64,000 bases of DNA from Streptomyces sp. NBC_00414 (GTDB lineage: Bacteria; Actinomycetota; Actinomycetes; Streptomycetales; Streptomycetaceae), in the NCBI RefSeq assembly GCF_036038375.1, contig NZ_CP107935.1, positions 2,790,001 to 2,854,000 on the forward strand. Reading direction: 5' to 3'. A program made the translations under genes and the position numbers. Shown one piece after another: positions 47,769 to 57,876 of this stretch. The notes under the pieces are model-generated. The model saw nothing but the letters and a program-made list of their open reading frames with translations. It had not been told where the DNA came from and made no database searches. Position 1 is the stretch's first letter; the number at the start of each line of letters is the position of its first letter.

Positions 47769-48941
47769 TTAGAAGGCGTACCTGATCCGCAGCCACGGCG
47801 CATGCGCTGCCAGCAGTTCCCGCAGTCGAGTCAGGGCCCGCTGCTTGGTCTCCAGGGCGTAGCGGACGTTGAGGGCCCCGTTCTGGGAGCGCTTGGTCTC
47901 CTGGATCTCCGGCTGCCACAGCACGTCCTCGGCACGGGGGTGCCAGCCGAGGTTGACCTCGTGGAGCGACTGGTTGTGGGTCAGCATGATGATCTCCGCC
48001 GCGGCCTGCTCCTTCACGCGGGCGGGCAGGACGTCGTCGAGGTGCGTGAGCAGGTCGGCCCAGTCCCGCTGCCACCCCGGGCGCAGCACGACGGGCGAGA
48101 GGTTGAAGTGGACCTCGTACCCGGCGTCGAGGAAGTCCGCGGCCGCCGCGATCCGCTCGGGAACGGGGCTGGTGCGGATGTCGAGGAGCCGGGCGTCCTC
48201 GGGCGGCATGACGGAGAAGCGCACGCGGGTACGCCCCTGCGGGTCGAGGGCGAGCAGGTCGGGGTTGACGAACTTGGTCGCGAAGGAGGCCTTCGCCGTC
48301 GGCAGGGTGCGGAACGCGGCGACGAGATCCGCGGTGTTGTCGCAGACCAGGGCGTCGACGGAGCAGTCACCGTTCTCACCGATGTCGTAGACCCAGGCCT
48401 CGGGGTCGCACTGGTTGGGTTCCGGTTTGGGGCCCTGGACCCGTACGTGACGCCGTACGTGCGCCACGATCGCCTCGATGTTGGTGAACAGGGTGATGGG
48501 GTTGGCGAACCCCTTGCGGCGGGGGACGTAGCAGTAGGCGCAGGCCATCGCGCAGCCGTTGGAGGGGCCGGGGGCGATCCAGTCGGCCGATCTGCCGTTG
48601 GGGCGTGTGGTGAGGCTGTGCTTGACGCCGAGTACGAGCGTGTCGGTCTTGATGCGGACCCACCGGGCGATGTTGCCGTCGTTGCCGTGCAGGGAGGGGA
48701 TGCGCCAGTGCCCTTCGACCTCGGTCACCCGCACACCCGGCAGTCCGGCCATGATCTGCTGCCCGCGCGGGGAGTCGAGGGCGGCCGGTTCGGCGTACAC
48801 CTCCCGCACGTCGAGCATCCTGCGCGCCTGGGGGCTGTCCCGGAACGCCCCGTGCCCGGTGTTCGCCGGCCGCGCGGGTTCCGGCGCCGTGTCCGACCAT
48901 TCGAAAAGCGCTTGCTGCTCGGGCTGCTGCTCGGACTCCAC
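47769..48941 (-). CDS. Radical-SAM protein of the spore photoproduct lyase family
   Basis: GTG 48941 follows GAGGAA by 6 bases; the product has 390 residues. The AdoMet/Fe4S4 cysteines lie in CAMACAYCYVPRRKG near residue 125-140 (CxxxCxxC), and the chain has the SPL-like strands VRFSVMPPEDARLLDIRTSP and VHFNLSPVVL. True SPL repairs 5-thyminyl-5,6-dihydrothymine dimers in Bacillus endospores, which need SASP proteins; Streptomyces has no such spores, so the substrate may be another UV photoproduct. It precedes the FeS photolyase gene on the same strand. Confidence 0.88.
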   Translation of the reverse strand: MESEQQPEQQALFEWSDTAPEPARPANTGHGAFRDSPQARRMLDVREVYAEPAALDSPRGQQIMAGLPGVRVTEVEGHWRIPSLHGNDGNIARWVRIKTDTLVLGVKHSLTTRPNGRSADWIAPGPSNGCAMACAYCYVPRRKGFANPITLFTNIEAIVAHVRRHVRVQGPKPEPNQCDPEAWVYDIGENGDCSVDALVCDNTADLVAAFRTLPTAKASFATKFVNPDLLALDPQGRTRVRFSVMPPEDARLLDIRTSPVPERIAAAADFLDAGYEVHFNLSPVVLRPGWQRDWADLLTHLDDVLPARVKEQAAAEIIMLTHNQSLHEVNLGWHPRAEDVLWQPEIQETKRSQNGALNVRYALETKQRALTRLRELLAAHAPWLRIRYAF

Positions 48942-48979
48942 GTGCTGTTCCTCTCCGGGCGGGGGCGGGCCGTGGGCGC

Positions 48980-50554
48980 TCAGTCCCTGCGGTCGCGCTC
49001 CTGCTCCAGCAGCTCTTCGAGATCGGCGAGGCGGTCCAGCCCCCGCACAGCCTGCGTCATCCGCGGGTTGTGTTCGAACCGGTCGCGGTGGCGGTGCAGG
49101 AGGTTCCAGTACCCGGCGGTGAAGGGGCAGGCGTCCTCGCCCACCCGTACGGACGGCTTGTAGCGGCAGCCGCCGCAGAAGTCGCTCATCCGGTTGATGT
49201 ACGCGCCCCCGGACGTGTACGGCTTGGTGGTCATGCGGCCCCCGTCCGCGTACTGCGACATGCCGACCACGTTCGGGACCATCACCCAGTCGTAGCCGTC
49301 GACGAAGGAGCGGTGGAACCAGTCGGTGACGGCCCGGGGCTCCCACCCCCGCTGCAGGGCGAGGCTGCCCAGGATCATCAGGCGGGGGATGTGGTGCGTC
49401 CAGCCGGTCGTCCTGACCTGTCGCAGGACGTGGCTGAGGCAGTTGGCGTCCGTCCCACCGGTCCCGTCGGTCCCACCGGTCCCGTCCGTCGCATCCGGGG
49501 ACAGGTCGGTGAACCAGTCGGGCAGCGGCTCGTGGTGGCCCAGGACGTTGCTCTCCCGGTACCGCGTGCCGAAGCGCCAGTAGACGTGCCAGACGTACTC
49601 GCGCCAGCCGGCGATCTGCCGTACGAACCCCTCGGCGCTGTTGAGCGGCACGTCGCCCGACCGCCAGCGTGCCTCCGCGCGCTCGGCGCATTCGGCGGGG
49701 TCCAGCAGGCCGAGGTTGAGCGAGGAGGAGAGCAGGCTGTGGCTCATCGTCGCGTCCCCGGCGAGCACCGCGTCCTCGTACGCGCCGAAGGTCGCGAGCC
49801 GGTGTTCGACGAAGCGGTCGAGCGCGGCCAGTGCCTCCCGGCGGGTGGCGGGGAACCCGCGTGGTCCGTCCTCGCCGACGAACTCGACGTCCCCGTCACG
49901 CGACCACCGGTCGAGGTCGGCCCGCACCTCGTCGTCGATCTCGCTCTCGCGGGGGTGGTACGGGGCCGGGACGCCCAGGTCGGCGGCGCCGCGCGGCGGG
50001 GGCTGCCGGTTGTCGTGGTCCAGGTTCCACCGGCCGCCGGCCGGCCGGTCGCCGTCCATCAGCAGGTCGTGTGTCTGACGGACCCAGCGGTAGAAGTCCT
50101 CCTGGCGGAGGTGTTTCGTGCCGCGGCCGTCCGCCCAGAGCTTGAACTCGTCGTGCGTCACGAGGAAACCGCGCGCCGGCAGGACACGTACGGAGGGCAG
50201 GGCGCGTACGAAGGCGAGGGCCGCGTGGGACGTCGGGTGGTGCACGGTCACCCGGCCGTCCCCCACCGCCTCGCGCAGCCCCTCGCGGTAGGTGTCCGCC
50301 TTGACGTACCGCACCCGGTCGCCCAGCCCGGCGGCCCGGTGGCGCATCGCCGACAGGATCAGGTGCGCCTTGGCGCGGTGGAACCGCCGTCGTCGCAGGA
50401 CGCTGCGGGCCTCGATCATCAGCAGCGGCGCGTCCCGGCGCGGGCCGCCGCGCGCGGGATCGACGAAATGAGGGCCGAGCTGGTCACCGAAGAGCCAGTG
50501 GGGGGTACCGGGCTCCTCCCCGGCCGCGTTCTCGGTCACGTCGTTCTTGGTCAT
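48980..50554 (-). CDS. FeS-BCP-type cryptochrome/photolyase (PhrB-like, DUF523-free)
   Basis: ATG 50554 follows GGAG by 9 bases; the product has 524 residues. It starts with the photolyase antenna domain (PHWLFGDQLGPHFVD), has the FAD-binding region (YVWHVYWRFGTRYRESN, TGWTHHIPRLMILGSL) and the C-terminal four-Cys cluster signature NRMSDFCGGCRYKPSVRVGEDACPF of the iron-sulfur bacterial cryptochromes/photolyases, which repair (6-4) photoproducts. A short 18-bp tandem (DGTGGT units at about residue 345) is a lineage quirk. It belongs with the SPL-family gene as a light-damage repair pair. Confidence 0.9.
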   Translation of the reverse strand: MTKNDVTENAAGEEPGTPHWLFGDQLGPHFVDPARGGPRRDAPLLMIEARSVLRRRRFHRAKAHLILSAMRHRAAGLGDRVRYVKADTYREGLREAVGDGRVTVHHPTSHAALAFVRALPSVRVLPARGFLVTHDEFKLWADGRGTKHLRQEDFYRWVRQTHDLLMDGDRPAGGRWNLDHDNRQPPPRGAADLGVPAPYHPRESEIDDEVRADLDRWSRDGDVEFVGEDGPRGFPATRREALAALDRFVEHRLATFGAYEDAVLAGDATMSHSLLSSSLNLGLLDPAECAERAEARWRSGDVPLNSAEGFVRQIAGWREYVWHVYWRFGTRYRESNVLGHHEPLPDWFTDLSPDATDGTGGTDGTGGTDANCLSHVLRQVRTTGWTHHIPRLMILGSLALQRGWEPRAVTDWFHRSFVDGYDWVMVPNVVGMSQYADGGRMTTKPYTSGGAYINRMSDFCGGCRYKPSVRVGEDACPFTAGYWNLLHRHRDRFEHNPRMTQAVRGLDRLADLEELLEQERDRRD

Positions 50555-50732
50555 GCCGGGCGCTCCGTCGACGGGTCGTCGCCTCGTCGGCGCCCTGCGC
50601 GGCGCGACGCTTCCTCCGCAGATCAAAGCGCACGACGGCGCGGGCGGTACGCGGCACACGCCGGAGCGGCGTCACCAGGCCCCGCCCGACATCGCTCGAT
50701 CACTCGCCGTACGTCGCTCGCCTTACCGGTCG

Positions 50733-51479
50733 TCACTCGGCGTCGGCCGCGCTCGTCCCGGGCAGCACGGCGGAGTTGTGAAGCGTGGAGCCGGTGTCGA
50801 TGACGTCCCGGGCCACCTTGCTGAGCAGGAGCCGGCGCCGACGGGCGTGACGGCGCATGATCTCGAACGCCTCGTTGAGGCTGACGTCACGGCGGGCGGC
50901 AAGCAGTCCTTTCGCCTGTTCGATGATGATGCGGCTCTGCAGGGCGGTGTGGAGTTGTTCGTTGACGGTGTCCTGGCTCCGGATGGTGCGGGCGTGCAGC
51001 AGGCCGATGGTGGCGGCGTCGGCGAGGGTCTGGGCGAGGGCGATGTCGTCGGCGTCCAGTGGCCGGTCGGCGGAGCGCAGGAGCAGCAGACTGCCGATGG
51101 TCTCCTGGCGCAGCCGCATCGGCAGGGCGGTGGCACGGGAGTAGCCGGCCTGCCTCAGCTGCGCCGTGAACTCCGGCCAGCGGGCGGCCTCGTCGCCCGG
51201 ACCGTTCGCGTCGACCGGCCGGGCGGTGCGGTGGGCGTCCGCGGCCGGGCCCTCGGCGCAGGCGATGTCCAGTACGCGCTGCAGGGTGGGGCCGGCGTCG
51301 CACGGGGCGGGGCTGTACAGCCGGGGCCCGTGCGCCAGGAAGACCGCGGCGTCCGTGACGTCCAGGAGTTCCTGGCAGCGGACGGTCATCTGCTGCAGGA
51401 AGCCGATGACGTCGAAGTCCTCCACCAACGTGTCGGCGAGTTCGACGAAGGTGCGAGCGATGTGTTGCTCCCTGCTCAT
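50733..51479 (-). CDS. GAF-ANTAR RNA-binding regulator
   Basis: ATG 51479 follows GGAGC. The 248-residue protein has a GAF domain at about residues 15-160 (FDVIGFLQQMTVRCQELLDVTDAAVFL, RLRQETIGSLLLLRSADRPL) and a C-terminal ANTAR helix bundle ([37 protein letters not shown]). ANTAR domains bind tandem hairpins in nascent RNA and prevent termination. The next gene downstream on this strand's upstream side encodes a second GAF-ANTAR protein; the two are 64 bases apart. Confidence 0.88.
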   Translation of the reverse strand: MSREQHIARTFVELADTLVEDFDVIGFLQQMTVRCQELLDVTDAAVFLAHGPRLYSPAPCDAGPTLQRVLDIACAEGPAADAHRTARPVDANGPGDEAARWPEFTAQLRQAGYSRATALPMRLRQETIGSLLLLRSADRPLDADDIALAQTLADAATIGLLHARTIRSQDTVNEQLHTALQSRIIIEQAKGLLAARRDVSLNEAFEIMRRHARRRRLLLSKVARDVIDTGSTLHNSAVLPGTSAADAE

Positions 51480-51543
51480 GGGCAAGCTCCTTGTCCCTCA
51501 CACCGGCTGTCCTCGGTGTGGTCGACCGGGTCCGGTGATGTCG

Positions 51544-52215
51544 TCACGGCAACTGCCGCTCGATGATGTCGCGGGCGGTGTCCGTCAGGGACCGGCCGGA
51601 GGTGTAGGCCTGGCTCCGCAGCCGGTCCAGGGCCTCGGCCAGCGACACGCCGAGTCGCGCGCTGAGGACGCCGGTGGCCTGGTGCACTTCGGCGCGGTGC
51701 AGATCGACCGTGCCCCGGTGGCCGGGGCCGTCGTCCGCGTTGTAGGCGGACGGCCAGTTCTGGAGCACCTGCTCGGCGAGCGCGTCGGCCACCAGCCAGC
51801 CCTCGGTCAGCTGCTGCCGGGTGAGCGGGCCGGGGGTTCTGCGGTAGCCGGTCATCGTCCCCGCCTGTACGGCGCCGATGTGCACGGGCCAGACGAACAG
51901 CGCCGCGATGTCGAGTTCCTCCGCCTCCGCGGCGAACTGCGGCCACTGCCGTGCCAGCAGTCGGCCGAGATCGGGCACCTGCCGTACCTCGGTCGCGTCC
52001 TCGATCAGCAGACCGGGACCCTGGCCCAGGACGAACTGCAGGTCCTCCAGGCGTGCACTGGTGTTGTCGCTGAACCACACGAGCTCCCGTCCTAGAGTGA
52101 CCGCGATCCCGCCGAGCCCCAGGGCATGCGCGCAGGCGACCGCCCACTGCCGGCGCTCTTCCTCGTCCGCTGCTGGGCCCAGGCTGTCCAGCAGCCCCCT
52201 GACAGTGGCACCCAT
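51544..52215 (-). CDS. Second GAF-ANTAR regulator
   Basis: ATG 52215 gives 223 residues. A GAF-like domain runs from residue 25 to 155 (WAVACAHALGLGGIAVTLG, DIAALFVWPVHIGAVQAGTM), followed by ANTAR (RAEVHQATGVLSARLGVSLAEALDRLRSQAYTSGRS). It is the first gene of the pair with the following GAF-ANTAR protein. Both are expected to answer small-molecule or redox cues through GAF. Their position between repair genes and an FAD/Rieske oxidoreductase gene is suggestive only. Confidence 0.85.
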   Translation of the reverse strand: MGATVRGLLDSLGPAADEEERRQWAVACAHALGLGGIAVTLGRELVWFSDNTSARLEDLQFVLGQGPGLLIEDATEVRQVPDLGRLLARQWPQFAAEAEELDIAALFVWPVHIGAVQAGTMTGYRRTPGPLTRQQLTEGWLVADALAEQVLQNWPSAYNADDGPGHRGTVDLHRAEVHQATGVLSARLGVSLAEALDRLRSQAYTSGRSLTDTARDIIERQLP

Positions 52216-52330
52216 GTCGCCGCCCACCGCCTTCCTGACGCTTCCCGCACGGCGTCGGCCGCACGGTCCGAGCGTAGCGACAGTCATACGGTGCGTGACA
52301 GCCGGTAGCCCGATCGCGCCGACTGCCGAC

Positions 52331-52370
52331 GGCACGGGGACGGGGCGGCCCGAAGGCACGGGGACGGGGC
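52331..52370. repeat. 16-bp direct repeat upstream of the oxidoreductase gene
   Basis: GGCACGGGGACGGGGC occurs at 52331-52346 and 52355-52370, 24 bases apart, in the 237-base gap between divergent genes. Confidence 0.55.
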
Positions 52371-52452
52371 TTGCCCGACGGAGACAGGGCCGCTCGGGGG
52401 AAGAATCGTTCCCCTCGCGTCTCCTTTCGAGCGGTGGGGGAACCCGTGGTCC

Positions 52453-53985
52453 ATGACCACGCGATCGGAACTGCCCGGCACGGCCGAGTCGTACTGGATG
52501 GCCACGGCGCCGGGACCCCGGTGGCCGGCCCTGGAGACCGACGCGACGGCGGACGTCGTCGTGATCGGGGCGGGCATGGCCGGCCTGTCCGTCGCCTGGG
52601 AGCTGACCCGGGCCGGACGCAGCGTCCTCGTACTGGAGGCGGACCGTGTCGCCTCCGGCGTGAGTGGCTACACGACGGCGAAGCTCACCGCGGCGCACTC
52701 GCTCGTGTACGAACGCCTGCGCCGCACCCGCGGGAAGGAAGGCGCACGCCGGTACGCGCACTCCCAGCAGGCCGCGGTGGAACGGGTCTCGTCCGTGGCG
52801 GCCGAACTCGGCGTCGACTGCGACTTCGAGCGCTCGTCGGCCCTGACCTTCACCGTCGATCCGGGACAACGGGCCAGGTTCGAGGCCGAGGCGGAGGCCG
52901 CCGCCGAAGCGGGGCTGGCCGCCGACCTCGTGACGGAGACGGACCTGCCGTTCCCCGTGGCCGCGGCGGTACGCGTCACGCACCAGGCGCGGTTCCACCC
53001 GCGCAAGTACCTGCTGGCCCTGGCCGACGACATCACCGCGCGAGGCGGTGTCATCCACGAACGGACCCGGGTGACCGGCCTCAGTGAGGGCAGTCCGTGC
53101 AGGCTGGCGACCGAACGGGGCACGACGATCACGGCGGACGACGTCGTCGTCGCCACGCACTACCCGGTATTCGACCGCGCCCTTCACTTCGCGCGCCTGT
53201 CACCGCGCCGCGAACTGGTCGTCGCCGCTCCCCTGCCCGCCTCGGCGGCACCGGAGCACATGTACATCACGGACGACCTGGGTAAACGGTCCGTACGCAC
53301 CGCCCCGCTCGACGAGGGCCGGCGGCTGCTCATCGTCACCGGGGAGAGCTTCACTCCCGGTACGGGTGACAGCAACGAGCGCTTCCTGCGACTCGACGCG
53401 TGGATGCACGAGCACTTCCCGGTCGGCGACACGGCGTACCGGTGGGCGGCCCAGGACAACGACGTGAGCGACGGCGTGCCGCTGGTCGGCCCGTTCCATC
53501 CGGGCGCCCGCCATGTGTACGTGGCGACCGGCTTCGGCGGCTGGGGCATGAGCGGGGGCGCCATGGCCGGACAACTGCTGGCGTCGACGCTCACCGGCAC
53601 GGAACCCGAGTGGGCGGGCCTGTACGACCCGCGTCGGCTGTGGAGCACCGTCCGGGAGGGCTCGGCCCTGCTGAAGCAGCAGGCGGAGGTGGCCAAGCAC
53701 TTCGTGGGCGACCGGCTGAGGACCACCCATGTCGATTCCGTCGCCGAGATCACCCCTGGTTCGGGCGCGGTCGTACGGGTCGAGGGGCGGCGCTGTGCCG
53801 TCTACCGGGACGAGACCGGCGCGGCCCACGCCGTGTCGGCGCGCTGCACCCATCTCGGTTGTCTGGTCGCGTTCAACGAGGCGGAGACCGCGTGGGAGTG
53901 CCCGTGCCACGGTTCACGCTTCGGTATCGACGGGGAGGTCCTCCAGGGACCGGCGGTACGCCCGCTGCCGCCGCGGACGGTCTGA
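52453..53985 (+). CDS. FAD-dependent oxidoreductase with C-terminal Rieske domain
   Basis: The 510-residue protein starts at ATG 52453 in the AGCGGTGGGGGAACC context. The N-terminal FAD-binding DAO fold has GAGMAG at 39-44 and the C-terminal FAD loop YVATGFGGWGMSGGAMAG near residue 370. A Rieske [2Fe-2S] domain ends the chain: CTHLGC near 463 and CPCHGSRF near 483. This layout matches the YhfW/YgaF-type DAO-Rieske proteins found in many bacteria, some implicated in amine or sugar-acid oxidation. Its substrate is unknown. It is divergent from the GAF-ANTAR pair. Confidence 0.85.
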   Translation: MTTRSELPGTAESYWMATAPGPRWPALETDATADVVVIGAGMAGLSVAWELTRAGRSVLVLEADRVASGVSGYTTAKLTAAHSLVYERLRRTRGKEGARRYAHSQQAAVERVSSVAAELGVDCDFERSSALTFTVDPGQRARFEAEAEAAAEAGLAADLVTETDLPFPVAAAVRVTHQARFHPRKYLLALADDITARGGVIHERTRVTGLSEGSPCRLATERGTTITADDVVVATHYPVFDRALHFARLSPRRELVVAAPLPASAAPEHMYITDDLGKRSVRTAPLDEGRRLLIVTGESFTPGTGDSNERFLRLDAWMHEHFPVGDTAYRWAAQDNDVSDGVPLVGPFHPGARHVYVATGFGGWGMSGGAMAGQLLASTLTGTEPEWAGLYDPRRLWSTVREGSALLKQQAEVAKHFVGDRLRTTHVDSVAEITPGSGAVVRVEGRRCAVYRDETGAAHAVSARCTHLGCLVAFNEAETAWECPCHGSRFGIDGEVLQGPAVRPLPPRTV

Positions 53986-54038
53986 GCGCCTGAGTCCGGG
54001 CGCGGGCCCACCAGCCGGTCCGAGCCGGACTCCGTCCG

Positions 54039-54603
54039 TCAGTCCGCGCCGACGTCGTGCACGGACACCCGGATGCTGCCGGCGCTGCCGTCGGCGGCAT
54101 CGGGGATGAGCATCCCCGCCTCGGCACCGGTCCGCAGGTACTCCACCACCGCCTGGTCGAGCATCTCGCCGGGGAGCGCCACGGGGATCCCGGGCGGGTA
54201 GGGCGTGAGCATCTCGGCGCAGATCCGCCCGACCGCCCGGTCGGCGGGAACCTGCGCGACCTCGCCGAAGAAGGCATCACGCGGCAGGGTCACCTGGCGC
54301 AACCGCAGACCGCCCGGGTCCGGGACGCGGATGTCGGGGGCGCGCGGCAATTCGTCGGCGTGGGAGACCAGATCGCGCAGGCCGTCGAGGAGCCGCTCCG
54401 TCGTCGTCTCGTCATCGGCCTGGGTGAGCTGGGCGTTGATCCGCCGGTGGAGGGTCGGGGCGGTGACCCGGTCGCCCTGCAGGTGGAACACCGAGCCCTG
54501 TTCGAGTCCGGAGCCCATCTTGTGGACCGACGTGACACAGACGTCGGCGCCGGCGTCCATGGCCCAGGTGGGCAGCTCCGGGTGGAAGGGCGAGAACATC
54601 TCG
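54039..54603 (-). pseudogene. Decayed Orn/Lys/Arg decarboxylase remnant
   Basis: The frame encodes recognisable pieces of a PLP-dependent Orn/Lys/Arg decarboxylase: FSPFHPELPTWAMDAGADV, the PLP lysine in TSVHKMGSGLEQGSVFHLQG, and the C-terminal domain RDAFFGEVAQVPADRA with MLTPYPPGIPVALPGE. The first 200 or so residues of the usual 480-490 are missing, and a block between the lysine motif and the C-terminal domain (normally about 130-150 residues) is also lost. Upstream in-frame sequence to 54764 (MSKQHPAPDG onward) shows no homology. A short ORF with the C-terminal part could still be made, but it cannot be an active decarboxylase. Confidence 0.8.
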
Positions 54604-54934
54604 CACTGAGCGGGGTGTGTCGGGTCGTCGGCGGGCGGGGCGGGTCGGCGGTCGACACGAACGGTTTTCACGCGGGGACGGAGTGACCGCTGTCGACGAG
54701 TGCCCCTCACCGGGACAGCCGACACATGTACTGCGCCGTCCGGCGCCGGGTGCTGCTTACTCATCCGTTCGGTCGCGGTCCGCTCGCACACCCGGCGGAG
54801 CGCCACATCAGATGGGAAACGCGTACGCCAGGTGAGAAACGGACCGGGTGAGAAACAGACCGAGGGGTACGCGGACAGACGTCGAAACGCGGGCCCGGTC
54901 GAGTCGCCCGCCCTCAGTTCAGGAGGAGTTCGCC

Positions 54935-55261
54935 ATGCCCCAGGGTTCCAACGCGAAGCGTGAGCGTCAGTACGAGCACATCAAGGAGAGCGCCGAGAAG
55001 CGCGGCACCTCCACGGGGCGGGCGAAGGAGATCGCGGCGCGCACCGTGAACAAGGAGAGGGCCCGCGCCGGCGAGTCGAAGACGGCGAGCAGGACATCCA
55101 CCCAGGACAGGAAGTCCGCCCCGCAGCGCGGTGGTGAACGCTCCCACAGCGGCGCCCAGGGTCCGACGAGGGACCAGCTGTACGCGGAGGCGAAGAAGCG
55201 CGGCGTCGAAGGCCGTTCGTCGATGAACAAGCAGCAACTGGCCAAGGCTCTCGGCCGCTGA
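54935..55261 (+). CDS. Small basic protein (plasmid-stabilisation-like), Rho-N-type C-terminus
   Basis: ATG 54935 follows AGGAGGAG. The 108-residue product MPQGSNAKRERQYEHIKESA and then EKRGTSTGRAKEIAARTVNKERAR is very basic, and the C-terminal 35 residues (TRDQLYAEAKKRGVEGRSSM, NKQQLAKALGR) resemble the helical Rho-N/SAP-type nucleic-acid-binding motif. The family is common in Streptomyces and is often labelled plasmid stabilisation protein without functional proof. It lies beside the decarboxylase remnant. Confidence 0.75.
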   Translation: MPQGSNAKRERQYEHIKESAEKRGTSTGRAKEIAARTVNKERARAGESKTASRTSTQDRKSAPQRGGERSHSGAQGPTRDQLYAEAKKRGVEGRSSMNKQQLAKALGR

Positions 55262-55360
55262 GGTTCACCAGACAGCTTTCCGGTCCAGGAGCCCGATCGC
55301 GGCGAACCGGTGTTTCAGGGCAGCGGTGATGCCCCTGTGCCGGTACGGGACAGGGGTGGG

Positions 55361-55390
55361 CCGATGTATCGATGTGCCGATGTATCGATG
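55361..55390. repeat. 14-bp direct repeat with internal palindrome
   Basis: CCGATGTATCGATG occurs at 55361-55374 and 55377-55390, 16 bases apart. Each copy contains the near-palindrome CGATGTATCG. It lies 26 bases before the start of an ANTAR gene and could be its operator. Confidence 0.5.
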
Positions 55391-55415
55391 CGCAGCGGAC
55401 GGGAAGGTTCCAGGC

Positions 55416-55817
55416 ATGCGCCCTTCCCAGCGCCCCGGCCCCGGACGCGACCTCGTAGGACGACCCACGCGCGGGGCGCCGCACGAGATCGATCGTGAAC
55501 TCGGCCGTGAGGAGGGCGGGTTGCCGACCGGGGAGCAACTGCTCGCGGAGACGGAGCAGCTCAAGCGGGCGCTGGAGCGGCGGCCGGTCATCGACATGGC
55601 ACGCGGGGTGCTGATGGCGACCTGGTCGTGCACCGCGGAGGAGGGCTGGCGGATCCTGGTCTGGGTGTCCCAGCACTCCAACACCAAGGTGCACGACGTG
55701 GCGGAAGCCCTGCTCGCGACGACACGGAACGAGCCGATGCCCCCACACCTTGAGAAGCATCTGCCCGCGGCACTGGAGCAATGGCGGGCGCTACGGGCTT
55801 CCCTGTCGGACCGGTGA
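55416..55817 (+). CDS. ANTAR-domain protein
   Basis: ATG 55416 follows GGAAGG by 9 bases; the product has 133 residues. After about 50 residues with Arg/Gly/Pro-rich sequence, the ANTAR core reads ETEQLKRALERRPVIDMARGVLMATWSCTAEEGWRILVWVSQHSNTKVHDVAEALLA. It lacks a GAF or response-regulator domain, so it may be controlled by expression or by partner proteins. Third ANTAR gene in 5 kb. Confidence 0.8.
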   Translation: MRPSQRPGPGRDLVGRPTRGAPHEIDRELGREEGGLPTGEQLLAETEQLKRALERRPVIDMARGVLMATWSCTAEEGWRILVWVSQHSNTKVHDVAEALLATTRNEPMPPHLEKHLPAALEQWRALRASLSDR

Positions 55818-55880
55818 ACCACCGGTGGCGTCGACGCGGTCGCCGTCGCCCACCCCACGAACCGCCCGTCCGCCTGTTCG

Positions 55881-55931
55881 CCGACGAACCGACGAACCGG
55901 CGAACAGACAACCCGGCGAACCGGCGAACCG
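55881..55931. repeat. CGAACCG-type heptamer repeat array
   Basis: About six imperfect copies of CGACGAAC/CGGCGAAC-type units lie between the ANTAR gene and the convergent GH62 gene, so the array may be a recombination trace or a terminator-like region. No gene in it. Confidence 0.5.
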
Positions 55932-55958
55932 CGTCACGGTCACCGTGGATCGGGAAAA

Positions 55959-57639
<1,681 letters not shown>

Positions 57640-57876
57640 TACCTCTCGCATGTATCGCTTGAAGCACCGAAACCTTTCGGGGAGTCCACGCGTGAAACGG
57701 CGCACGTCACACCGCGATGAGGCCGGGGAAAGCAACCCGACCCCCGAGGCTCCCGGACGACCTCGACGAACGAGTTCTCCGCATCCTTGCGACCTCCGTA
57801 CCGACTGCCACCACACCCACAACCGTCCCCGAGTACGAGCACGAAGCACGAGCACGAAGCAGACCAGGTGCGGCAC
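57640..57876. other. Intergenic stretch without a supported gene
   Basis: Between the GH62 promoter and the LysR gene stop I see moderate GC, short Pro/Thr-rich frames without ribosome sites, and no motif. It may contain terminators of the LysR transcript. Confidence 0.3.
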
